In this document: one piece after another, positions 54,669 through 63,911 of the stretch
Numbering within the stretch: the stretch's first letter is position 1
Layout: every line of letters begins with the position of its first letter
NCBI GenBank assembly: GCA_964016985.1
Contig: OZ024825.1
Span: 41,307,668-41,371,667, forward strand
Length of the DNA: 64,000 bases
Origin: Anodontia alba
Taxonomy: Eukaryota > Mollusca > Bivalvia > Lucinida > Lucinidae
Direction of reading: 5' to 3'
The notes under the pieces: generated by a model
Databases searched by the model: none
Told to the model about the DNA's origin: nothing
The model's input: only the letters and a program-made list of their open reading frames with translations
Program-made: the position numbers and the translations under genes

Positions 54669-54769
54669 AAAATAAGACATGATATATGGTAAGGAGTTGA
54701 AGTATCTAAATATTTAGAGTAAATATGGTAAAAAATGACAGTAAGAAATCATGTTCTACAGAATGTTAA

Positions 54770-54983
54770 ATAACTCTTTGCATGCTGGGTAAAAATTTCA
54801 GCAGACAACATTTTGAAATATTTTTCTAATTTTTCCCTAGAAAATAGGATTTGACACTTCCTGCAAATTGTCTCCTAAGGAGACAATTTGCATGAAGTGT
54901 CAGATCCTATTTTCTGGGAAAAATAAGAAAAATATCATCAGTTTGTCATCTGCTGAATCTGCTCATAGCGTGGTAAGTGTTAA
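54770..54983. mobile_element. Family F TIR element, reference copy
   Basis: 'taactctttgcatgctggg' to 'tagcgtggtaagtgttaa'. Arms 'tgacacttcctgcaaattgtc' and 'gacaatttgcatgaagtgtc', with outer arms 'ttcagcagacaaca' and 'gtcatctgctgaa'. Confidence 0.9.
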
Positions 54984-55369
54984 ATCTACTGAAACTTCGA
55001 TTTAAATCCTGCGGCAGCTTTTCCCGATAAACGTATTGCATCACATTTCTCCAGTGTAATTGTACAATATTTGGGTTTTGTCAAACAGAAATGGGCCTTA
55101 ATGCGAACAATGGAACTTTCACTAAAGGGGACCTCTGAACAGCAGCCTTCCCTCAACAGCCACAACTTAACCTCACTACAAAAGCCACCTCTCTACAACA
55201 GCCACCTCCTTACCACAGCCTATGGTTTTCTCTCCTAAAGGAAGATGTTGCCCTCCCAATGATGATTGGTTGTTGCCCTCCCTTAGTCCAAGTCTTATTT
55301 ACTCTGAAAAATCAAAAAAAAAGATTAAATAGTCATCTGCTACAGTTTTGCATGGCATATAAAGGGTTT

Positions 55370-55661
55370 AGGGGTGGTTGGGTGGTGCAAAGGTGTCCTT
55401 TATCTTACGTCACCGGGGGGCTCAACTGATATTGGCTTACAGCTGGGCAAGGCCTGCTATCCTTGTAGCAGGTAAGGGTAGAGGGGGATGTTTTTATTTC
55501 TTCTGTTTCTTCACTTTCATTCCTGTTCCTCTTTCTTCCCTGTCCCTCTCTTTCATCTCCTCTACTATCTCTTCTATCTTTTTTCTCCCTTTCTCTGGGA
55601 GACGACACAAAATGACCCACAAGGGTTGACGTGTCGTTAAACCCCAACTCAATCAATCAAT
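55370..55661 (+). mobile_element. SINE-3, full length with target duplication
   Basis: Flanked by CATATAAAGGGTTT at 55356-55369 and 55662-55675. About 90 percent alike to the copy at 54146 by eye, ending in (AATC)n. Confidence 0.94.
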
Positions 55662-55874
55662 CATATAAAGGGTTTTGGTATGTGTCTCTCAATCCTGAAA
55701 TTATGAGCTTATTTCTCATGTAACTCTATGTTGATTAGAAATCATTATCGATGATATGATAAGTGCTGTTGAGGGAGCAAGTAAAATGTTTAGATGCCTA
55801 GCACTGATACAGTTTCTTGTTTGGTTTACGTCATCTTTCTGTTTTTACAAGTCTAGATAAGAGGAAGTATTAAG

Positions 55875-56079
55875 TTAACCCTGGTCCTGCTGAATCCCGA
55901 TATGCCCTGCCTTTACAGTGTAGATCCAGATCAGCTGGCTTCTGGCCAACTGATCTGGATCTGTACTGTTTGTCATTCAGTATGTGAATTTGTATCAACA
56001 AACTGGATCAAATAATCTGATTGGCTGAAAATTAGAAGTTGACGTGGCATCTTAATTTATTCAGCAGGACAAGGGTTAT
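55875..56079 (+). mobile_element. Family A TIR element (copy 18)
   Basis: TTAACCCTGGTCCTGCTGAA; right flank TTAT. Stem shortened ('gctggcttctggccaactg'). Confidence 0.87.
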
Positions 56080-56264
56080 ATTTTCCTTATTTCTCCATGA
56101 AAACATATGTTGTAAGTACTCATTAGAAGTACCTCAATGGATACCCAAATTGGCACAACATACAATAAAATCTCAATGACCCAAACAATGATGGCTACTT
56201 GACCATGGCTAAGCCGAACTCGTTTTTGAGTCCTTAGGAAATTCTCTTGATAGCCCAGAAAGCA

Positions 56265-56405
56265 AATATTTATGGATATTTTAGGGAACTTTTCTTATTT
56301 TTATCATGAAATGTATGTTGTGTGTACTCATTAAAATTGCCTCATTGAGGTGATTCTAATGAGTAAACTCAACATACCATTATTATATAGAAGATCAAAA
56401 AGACA
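56265..56405. mobile_element. Family B element, diverged
   Basis: 'atgtatgttgtgtgtactca' is opposed to 'gattctaatgagtaaactc'. A left-arm fragment lies at 56080-56135. Confidence 0.6.
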
Positions 56406-56721
56406 TCCCTAAATTATATCCATTTGCATCCTGACCTGGCGTTATGATTATCCCTCTGTGGCTCGAACTACCTATGTCTAGAACAAATTTCCATGGTCCC
56501 AATGATGTTCAAGTTATTGAGGTTTGACTTTATGTTTATGTATAGAAATAAGAAAAGTAGCAATATGTTTTGGCTGAAGTAAAATGTTTAGATGCTTAGC
56601 ACTGACACAGTTTCTTGTTTGGTTTACATGTCATCTTTCTGTTTATATAGCTCCTGATAAGAGAGAAGGGTGAGGGGTGGCATCAAGTCAGTAGTTTTCT
56701 CATTTCTCCATAAAAACACAT

Positions 56722-56908
56722 AGGTCTAGATAAGAGTGGGTATCAGGTTAATATCTTTCTTATTTTTCCACAAAAACATATGTTGTGGGTACTCATTAGA
56801 AGCGCCTCGGCGAGGCGCTTCTAATGAATACCCACAACATATGTTTTTGTGGAGAAATAAGAAAAATACCAATACTTTTGGATTGAAAAAAGCGCCTTAA
56901 CTAGAGCT
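56722..56908. mobile_element. Family B TIR element, reference copy
   Basis: 'taggtctagataagagtgg' to 'ccttaactagagctatg'. Perfect stem 'attagaagcgcctcggcgaggcgcttctaat'-type palindrome at 56794-56825. Confidence 0.93.
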
Positions 56909-56963
56909 ATGAAAACATATGTTATTTGTAGACAAATTAATGATAAAAATATGCATGCTTTTT

Positions 56964-58669
56964 AGCTCACCTGAGCCAAAGGCTCAAGGTGAGCTTTTGT
57001 GACCAGTCTTCGTCTGTTGTGCGTCGTCCGTCTGTCAACAATTTACTTAAAAGACATCTTCTCCTGAACCGGTGAATGGGTTTTGAAATAATTTTACAGG
57101 AATGTTCCTTGTGTGACCCTCTACCAAAATTGCAAAAATGGTTCTGCTCCGCTGAACAAAATGGCCACCAGAGCTAAAAATAGAAAAACCTTTGAACGAC
57201 ATCTCCTCCCAGGCCAATGGCCCGATTTCAAAATAATTTCACAGAAATGTTCCTCTCTTGCCCCTTTACCAAAATTGCCTAATGGTTCTGCTCGCAAACA
57301 AAATGGCCACCAGAGCTAAAAATGGAAAAACCTATAAACGACATCTCCTCACAGGCCAATGGCCCGATTTCAAAATAATTTCACAGAAATGTTCCTCTCA
57401 TGCCCCTCTACCAAAATAGCCTAAATGGTTCCACTCCGCTAAACAAACTGGCCACCAGAGCTAAAAATAGAAAAACATTTAAATGATATCTCCTCCCAGG
57501 CCAATGGCCCGATTTCAAAATAATTTCACAGAAATGTTTCTCTAATGCCCCTTTACCAAAATTGCTAAAATGGTTCCGCTCCGCAAAACGAAATGGCCGC
57601 CAGAGCTAAAAATAGAAAAAAACATTTTAAACGACATCTTCTTCTAGGCCAAGGGCCCGATTTCAAAACAATTTCACTGAAATGCCCCTTTACCAAAATT
57701 GCTAAAATGGTTTGGCTCTGCTGAACAAAATGGCCACCAGAGCTAAATATAGAAAAAGGGCATAGACTGTCATGCGTCTGTCAACAATTTACTTAAGAGA
57801 CATCCTCTCCTAAACCGGTTAATGGATTTTGAAATAATTGTACAGGAATGTTCCTTGAGTGACCCTCTACCAAAATTGCAAAAATGGTTTCGCTCCGCTG
57901 AACAAAATGGCCACCAGAGCTCAAAATAGAAAAACCTTTTAACGACATCTCCCATGCCAGTGGCCTGATTTCAAAATAATTTCACAGAAATGTTCCTCTA
58001 ATGGCCCTTTACCAAAATTGCTAAAATGGTTCCATTCTGCTAAACAGAATGGCCGTCAGAACTAAAAGTAGAAAAACATTTAAATGACATCTCCTCTTAG
58101 GCCTGTGACCGGATTTCAAAATAATTTCACAGAAATGTTCCTCTTATGACCCTTGACAAAATTGCTAAAATGGTTCCCTTTGACTTAACAAAATGGCCAC
58201 CAGAGCTAAAAATAGAAAAAGGACGTAGACTGTCATGCATCTGACAACAATTTACTTAAAACACATCTCCTCCTAAACCGGTTAATGGATTTTGAAATAA
58301 TTTTACAGGAATGTTTCTTGAGTAACCCTCTATCAAAATGTTAAAATGGTGCCGTTCCCATGAACAAAATGGCATCCAGAGCAAAAAGGAAAGAAAATCT
58401 TCAAACAACATCTCCTCCAAGGCCAAGGGTCCTATTGCAAAATAATTTCACAGAAATGTTCCTCTAATACCATTTACCAAAATTGCAAAAATGGTTCTGC
58501 TCTGCTGAACAAAATGGCCACCAGAGCTAAAATAGAAAAACCTTTAAACAACATCTCCTAGGCCTATGGCCTGATTTCAAAATAATTTCGCAGAAATGTT
58601 CCTCTGATTAAGTCATATTCTCCTTGAGTGCTATGATACTTAGATGAGCGATATAGGGCCATCTTGTTG
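56964..58669. mobile_element. G-type element 4 with ~145-bp array
   Basis: AGCTCACCTGAGCC hairpin, (CGTC)n, about ten units anchored by 'aatggcccgatttcaaaat' (57211, 57353, 57499) and 'aacaaaatggccaccagagc', then 'tagatgagcg', 'agggccatcttgtt'. The array is unrelated to G1-G3, but the 5' end is the same, so the ends are shared by elements with different cargo. Confidence 0.87.
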
Positions 58670-58815
58670 GTGAAAACCACCTTATCTGAAATTAGAACAA
58701 GTCCTTTTTACTACCCGTTGATGTGTCCAGAAACTATTTGATGAGTGCCAAACAGTGTAGACCCTGATTAAAAGACACATTCTGTTGTGTCTGATCTGGG
58801 CACACTGACTGCCCA
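58660..58815. mobile_element. Family C element, partial
   Basis: 'acaagtcctttttactaccc', hairpin 'gtgtagaccctgattaaaag...ctgatctgggcaca'. Confidence 0.6.
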
Positions 58816-58984
58816 AATAGATCAAAATAAAGATGGTAGGTTATGAGGACCAGCAGATGTCAGATATCATCCAATCCGGATTACAGAATATGTGATTTTG
58901 TTAAATTACAATAATCCACTTATGTCTGGATATCATCAATGAATTCTTACTATGCAAAGGGATATGACCATGTTTATGCTAAAT

Positions 58985-59193
58985 ATTTGGATATCTGAAT
59001 TCCTTGTCCTAAAATTTTAACAAGTTTTTTAAACATTTGACTATCTGTTCTGTTGATGTGTCCTACGACTTGCTGGATGAGTGGCAAACAGTGTAGACCC
59101 TGATCAGATGCTGCATTCTGCAGCATCTGATCTTGGTCATCACTGTTTGTTCTGGCCTGTTTTATCCCAATACTTGCGGTAAATGTGGCATAC
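58985..59193. mobile_element. Family C TIR element
   Basis: Left 'aatatttggatatctgaat', stem 'gatcagatgctgcattctgcagcatctgatc', right 'cccaatacttgcggtaaatg'. Confidence 0.83.
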
Positions 59194-59499
59194 AGAAATC
59201 ACCTAAAGGGACTGGATGCATACCCAAGATTAGTAACTCTGATATGGAAATGTTGGCCTTCCCTCTGAATGAGAGATGCTCTTAAAGGAAAGCATTTCAG
59301 TAGCCTCTAGTTTTGAAAGATTTCAAGTACTAGAGAGCTCACTCCCGTCTGCCAAAAATTGTCTGACGCAACAAAATGTTGACAAAATCTTTTAGGTGTA
59401 TCTATTCCCCATAATTTTTTTAACGTACATGATACACTTGGTTGATATCCAACAAGTTTCTGTGACTTCATGTTTATGTCCCTACACATTAAGGTCCTG

Positions 59500-59743
59500 T
59501 TAACCCTTAAAGCACCAGTCACAACTATTGTAGTCTGCTTTGTCTTCTACTGGTTACTTTAAAAATCATTTCTGCAAACAGTGTGGACCCAGATCAGACT
59601 GCTCCAAAGGAGCAGTCTGATCTGGGTCCACACTGTTTGCCTGTATGCAAAAATAGGTTTGAAAAGTTTGCAAGAATATTCAGCAGACGACATAAACTGA
59701 CGTCATTTTCAGATGCAGGTTTTCTTGGCGCTTTAAGGGTTAA
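59500..59743. mobile_element. Family D TIR element (copy 4)
   Basis: TTAACCCTTAAAGCACCAG to 'ggcgctttaagggttaa'. Stem 'actgctccaaaggagcagt'. Confidence 0.92.
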
Positions 59744-59773
59744 AAATGGGTCTACTCTACAAGGAAATAATTT

Positions 59774-59812
59774 GTGCCCCCTTCCACCCCCCCCCCCCCC
59801 CCCCCACCATCC
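59774..59812. repeat. C-rich homopolymer tract
   Basis: 'ccacccc' followed by an uninterrupted C run of about 18. Confidence 0.95.
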
Positions 59813-60094
59813 TCTTTTGGAGACTCTAGGCATTATTGGGTTAAGCTTTGTGGGTCTAAATATACATGTGTGAGTCAGTTTTGTGCACACTGTACAGCAA
59901 AGACTCAGATCAGCCTGTTTATCTGCAGTCTGATCAGAGTTTTAGCTGACTGCAATGAATGATGTATGAATAAAAACAGAACTTCTCAGAAAACAGAACC
60001 ATCATGCATGAGAATGTTCCAGAGGAATTCGGTATATTACTGGATGATGAAGAAGATCATCAAGAAATTTTATTTTTATTTTCTTTTATTACAG

Positions 60095-60308
60095 TGGACC
60101 AGGTGGATATATGGAACATAATCGAATGTTTTCGTGAGAATGGACTGAACACTTTAGAGGCTGATACAGAACTTAACGCATCCAGAGTGGAGGCGATCAT
60201 AACAAGTATATTCTCACAGTTGAATAAACGTATACCTGTGTCGAGACAGGTGGATGTACAGATGAGTGTTAACATGCTGTTGAACTGGCTGCTCAGTGCT
60301 TATGACAG
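60095..60308 (+). CDS. Dystrobrevin exon (EF-hand region 1)
   Basis: A 214-nt exon starting after 'ttttcttttattacag' (AG 60093-60094). Its first two bases TG complete Leu from T of the preceding exon. It reads DQVDIWNIIECFRENGLN, TLEADTELNASRVEAIIT, SIFSQLNKRIPVSRQVDVQ and SVNMLLNWLLSAYD. Dystrobrevins have VDIWNVIEA.RENGLN then TELN.SRLE...IF.QLNKR.P, so the match is strong and closer than to dystrophin. This is the first EF-hand-like domain, without a canonical calcium loop. The donor is AG/GTACAC. The longer open frame from 60004 and onward to 60378 is intron on both sides: the upstream residues end in the pyrimidine tract and the downstream ones run into a family A copy. Confidence 0.95.
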
Positions 60309-60339
60309 GTACACTATCACTTCACACCTAGACATTTCA

Positions 60340-60496
60340 CACCTGCTGAATAAATTAAGATGCCACACCCATATCTAATTTTCAGCCAATCAGAATTACT
60401 TGATCTAGATTGTTGATATAAATTCACATACTTAATGGCAAACAGTGCAGATCCAGATCAGTTGGCTTCTTCAGAATTCAACATGACAAGGGTTAA
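60340..60496 (-). mobile_element. Family A element (copy 19), truncated
   Basis: 'acctgctgaataaattaag' left with no TTAA, right 'caagggttaa'. The stem is broken. It starts about 32 bp after the exon donor. Confidence 0.82.
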
Positions 60497-60780
60497 TAAC
60501 TTCATTAAGGTAAAAATACTTTGAACAACTGGCCATTAGAGCTATTGGCAGGATAAGCAGGTGTGGACACCTGACTTAAAGTTTGCATTTGATATTTGTA
60601 TTTCAGCTTCATGTTTCAGTTTTCAGTTCACTTGAGCACATCATACTCATGCTAAGGCTTTTCTAATGGCCATTTGTCTGTTAACAGTCAACATCTTCAT
60701 TTACCAGATGTCACAGAAAATGATCTTTTGGAAAAACTTACTGAAAGCTTTTCAAAGATAAGAAATCCAAGTAGAATTCT

Positions 60781-61023
60781 GGGCCCAGTTGTTCAAAGCG
60801 TCGTCAGCTTAACGAGCTCGTTAAGGGTCATTTCGTTAACTGTTTTAGCAGATTCAATATACAATATTCTGAAATTTTTTGCTGAAAAAATGTGAGTAGC
60901 TTTTGCATTGCAAAAGCTACTCACATTTTTCAGCAAAAAATTTCAGCATATTTGCGTATCACTCGATGTTAATTTTAACGAATCGTTAACTAACGATGTT
61001 GTTAGCTTTGAACAACTGGGCCC
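60781..61023. mobile_element. Family E TIR element (copy 9)
   Basis: GGGCCCAGTTGTTCAAAGC to its inverse, near-perfect central stem. It occupies a sixth of the 1.4 kb dystrobrevin intron. Confidence 0.93.
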
Positions 61024-61433
61024 TGATTGCCACAGCAATCTAATGGAAAGTTTTCTCGTTGAAAAACTCCAAATTGGATTTTGAAGTAGTTTGACATGGC
61101 TGTCAGTGGGTTGGGCCAATTGTCCTTATATGTCTTTAAAGATAATCTTGAAATCTTCTTGTCAGAAGCTAGTGTCTGGATTTCAAGCAACTTTGCATGA
61201 GTGTCCTTGGGTGACACTACAATAAATATTTCAAACCATGTCAATTCTTTAAAAACCATGGCTGCTGTGGTGGTGTGGCATGTTTTCCTTATATGACTAA
61301 CAGTTAATGAACACTAGCAGTTTTTCTTGTGTTACAAATTGTGTGTACTCATTAGAATTACCCTGCAAGGTGAAACAGTTCTGGTTAGTGTCCACATTGT
61401 AACATTTTGCAAAAGTAGCAAAAATATCTTCAT

Positions 61434-61648
61434 ACTGTATGTACCCAAAATATGCGAACACCTTTATTCATTACCATACTTGTCCTAAATTTAAACAAAA
61501 CCTTTTTGGCTGCTGGTGATGGGTCTAAAATATTCGTTGCTGAATGGCAAACAGTGCAGACCCTGATCAGATGCCACATTCTATGGCATGAGGCTTTACA
61601 TTGTTTGCTTAGGCCTCTCTGTCCCAGTACTTAGAGTAAATATAGTAA
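61434..61648. mobile_element. Family C TIR element
   Basis: 'tactgtatgtacccaaaata' to 'cagtacttagagtaaatatagta'. Hairpin 'gaccctgatcagatgccac'. It ends 61 bp before the next exon. Confidence 0.8.
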
Positions 61649-61709
61649 TACCTATTTATTTCAAACCATGCATGAATTATGGCTATCATGAGATTGTTTT
61701 TCTTTTCAG

Positions 61710-61795
61710 TCATGGTCATGGTAGAATCAGGGTGTTTTCAGTCAAAGTTGCCTTGTCACATCTGTGTTCAGGAAAACTGATTGATAAGTTAAGAT
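61710..61795 (+). CDS. Dystrobrevin exon (EF-hand region 1 to 2)
   Basis: An 86-nt exon with acceptor 'ttgtttttcttttcag' (AG 61708-61709) and donor GTAAGT at 61796-61801. The first T completes Ser (AG|T), then it reads HGHGRIRVFSVKVALSHLC, SGKLIDKLR and the first base (T) of a Tyr or Cys-type codon. Dystrobrevins read [31 protein letters not shown] here. Eighty-six nucleotides matches the human dystrophin exon 66 size as I recall it. I scanned the remaining 2.2 kb for the following exon (Y-I-F-S-type start) and did not see it. Confidence 0.95.
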
Positions 61796-61809
61796 GTAAG
61801 TATGATTTT

Positions 61810-61962
61810 AAGGTGAATGGATGTGTCTGTAAAAAGCTGATTGAATGGCAAATATTGTAGACCCTGATCAAAGTGCTCCTTTGGAGCACTTTGATCAAGG
61901 TCTTCACTTTTTGCTTAATTCTGTCTGTCTGAATGGTTATGTTGAACACAGTATGCAAGCAT
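61810..61962. mobile_element. Family C element, altered stem
   Basis: 'gaccctgatcaaagtgctcctttggagcactttgatcaaggtc' style stem in which the inner arms differ from other C copies but still pair fully. Confidence 0.75.
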
Positions 61963-62043
61963 TGATCCAGATCTGTACAGTATGATTAACACTGATACTT
62001 TTTACTAACATAACAAATGGACAAATGCACAAATATAAGGAAT

Positions 62044-62160
62044 CATAGCTCTGGCTGAGAGGGATATGCAGATAATATTTTTCTTATTTGTCCATGAAAA
62101 TATATGTTGTGGTGCTTCTTATGAGTACCACAAAATACATTTTCTAGGAGACATAAGAAT
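62044..62160. mobile_element. Family B element, short
   Basis: 'atagctctggctgagaggga' left, arms 'aaatatatgttgtggtgctt' and 'atgagtaccacaaaatacat'. The right end is lost. Confidence 0.65.
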
Positions 62161-62339
62161 CAAAGCACTAACAGCACTGGCAGGTCAGTTATCTCTGAGT
62201 GTAGGCTGGGAAAATAGTCCTGAACGGGGACATACAATTGTTTCATTTAACCCTTAACTTCCTATAATTTAAGCAAATAGTGCAGACCCTGGTCAGACGC
62301 CACATTCTGCAGCATCTGATCTGACGAATAGCGCGGCTA

Positions 62340-63035
62340 TAAATACCTTTTACCTGGATTTTGTCCAATGTGCAGTTTGATTACATTGGTCAATGATAAT
62401 CATATGGACAACTACCTTAAGGAAATTTCGGCATTTGTATACTATGGCTTGAGTGTAAACAGTCGACCCAAAAGTAATCATTATGTTTTTGGTTGATAAA
62501 GTTCCTTATCTAGAACTATGAATGAATGATGATAATCAAATTTACAGTAGAGTGAGAGGGTCACAGAAGTAAGTTAGAGGATTTATTTTGAATCAGTTTC
62601 TCAGTTGTTGTTTTTTCATCCAGTTTATGTAATAAATAAACTGTGATATTGAAATAATACTAAACATTCAGTGCATGCGGTTTTCATATTGTGTATTTTC
62701 TGATAAAGGTTTTGAATTAATTAAACATGTAAAGCATCTTTTAGATTTAGAGAGGGAGAGAATGTTCACAGTATATTTATTAAATAATGAGTTCAGATAC
62801 TGTGACATAGAAGCAAACATTTTGTGTTCATATTAAAGGGCAACAATTTGTACTGCTATGACTTGGACTTCTGAAATGAAAGTAACAACATTCCCATAAA
62901 ATGGAACTTATATTCAGTGAAGACCCAGATTACATATCACAATGTGGCATCTGATCAGTGGTTCCACTCTTTGTCTCATCAGTTTTTTGTTTGATTGTTT
63001 ACAATCGAGCCATAGTATACAAACGGCAAAATTTT
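62340..63035. other. No gene found; one core hairpin remnant
   Basis: AT-rich intronic sequence. A C-type core remnant ('gaagacccagattacatatc...gatcagtggttccac') lies near 62917-62970, and another precedes the interval near 62278-62325. Confidence 0.5.
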
Positions 63036-63036
63036 C

Positions 63037-63224
63037 TTAACCTTTGTTCTGCTGAATAAATTAAGATGCCACACTACTTCTAATTTTTAACCAATCAGAC
63101 AACTTGATCTGAATTGTTGTTGTTATTTCACATACTTAATGACAAACAGTGCAGATCCAGATCAGTTGGCTTCTTTTGCAAAGGCAGGGTATAGCTGGGT
63201 TCAGCAGGACAAGCTTTGGGTTAA
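63037..63224 (-). mobile_element. Family A TIR element (copy 20), one stem arm lost
   Basis: TTAACCTTTGTTCTGCTGAA to 'tcagcaggacaagctttgggttaa'. The 'gaagccaactgatctgg' arm is absent. Confidence 0.82.
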
Positions 63225-63384
63225 GGTAGCTGTCCATGTAGTAATTATTGACCAATGTAATCAAACCATACGTTAGACAAAATCCAGATAACAGTTATTT
63301 ATAGCCTTACTATTGTAGTTGTAACGTCAGAGTGCTGTTGATAGAGGGTTATCTGTATAACCTGGACTGGGAAATTTTGGAGAT

Positions 63385-63480
63385 TGTCACACAGTGCAGA
63401 CCCAGATTAGATGCCACAGAATGCAGCATCAGATCAGTGTCTGCACTGTTTGCACAAATTACAGGAAGTTATGGGTTAAA
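63385..63480. mobile_element. Core hairpin remnant, C-type
   Basis: 'cagtgcagacccagattagatgccacag' is opposed to 'gcagcatcagatcagtgtctgcactg'. Ends are not recognisable. The open frame 63332-63874 runs through this and a copy of the 'gggagacaact...aaaggggttcact' repeat, so it is not a gene. Confidence 0.55.
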
Positions 63481-63911
63481 TGAAACAGTTTTACGTCTCT
63501 GTTCAGGAGTATTTTCCCAGCCTACACTCAGAGACAATCAGTCAGTCAGTACTCTCAGTGCTTTGATTGTAAAACACTCTTTTAAGGGGACTGGATACAC
63601 TTGGAATTTTTTGCCATTTTTGTTTTACAAGGGAGACAACTGTTGTGACTTCCTGTTTGCTTTCCTTCTTACCAAATCCCTTCTGAAAAGGGGTTCACTC
63701 TTACATTTAGAGAAGAACTCTGTTCTGAAGGGAGGTAAAATAATGAGGACATTCGCTTCCCTTGAAATAGATTATCCCAGCTTCCAAGATGGAAGAATCC
63801 ACTGCAGAAGTTCAGCCATGAATGGGTTAAACAATAATATTTCATTTGATCCAGGGTCCTGTATATTGTTTTAGACATATCTGCCCAGATATCTGACTCA
63901 AGTGGTTTATT

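Larger units (their letters stand above)
53800..54732. mobile_element. Family C composite with SINE-2 and SINE-3
   Basis: Two core hairpins in tandem (53843-53895 and 53950-54008) share one right end ('gaagtatctaaatatttagagtaaatatggta'). A nested SINE pair interrupts the right arm. Confidence 0.75.
37048..61795 (+). other. Dystrobrevin gene, four-exon segment
   Basis: Span of the dystrobrevin homologue, partial at both ends. The exons are 99, 81, 214 and 86 nt and the introns 10008, 12859 and 1401 nt. Junction codons are A|GG (Arg), T|TG (Leu) and AG|T (Ser), and the frame stays open over 160 codons. The last exon has the 86-nt size I recall for the equivalent human dystrophin exon (exon 66). 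That size conservation supports an ancestral dystrophin/dystrobrevin exon structure. The family is cytoplasmic and binds dystrophin and syntrophins in the membrane glycoprotein complex. Confidence 0.93.

Noticed and set aside
59583..59962. Proline-rich and glycine-rich frames on the two strands
   Set aside because: They arise from the C homopolymer and a family D element.
60004..60378. A single 124-codon gene starting at the ATG at 60004
   Set aside because: The first 30 codons end in a polypyrimidine tract and acceptor AG, and the last 20 run through a donor into a family A element. Only 60095-60308 is coding.
63332..63480. The next dystrobrevin exon
   Set aside because: No acceptor followed by a Y-I-F/V-S-type sequence was found in 61796-64000; the exon probably lies beyond the window.
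63332..63874. A 180-codon plus-strand gene near the right edge
   Set aside because: The frame crosses a core hairpin remnant and a dispersed 'gggagacaact' repeat, shows no motif, and has no splice-supported link to dystrobrevin.
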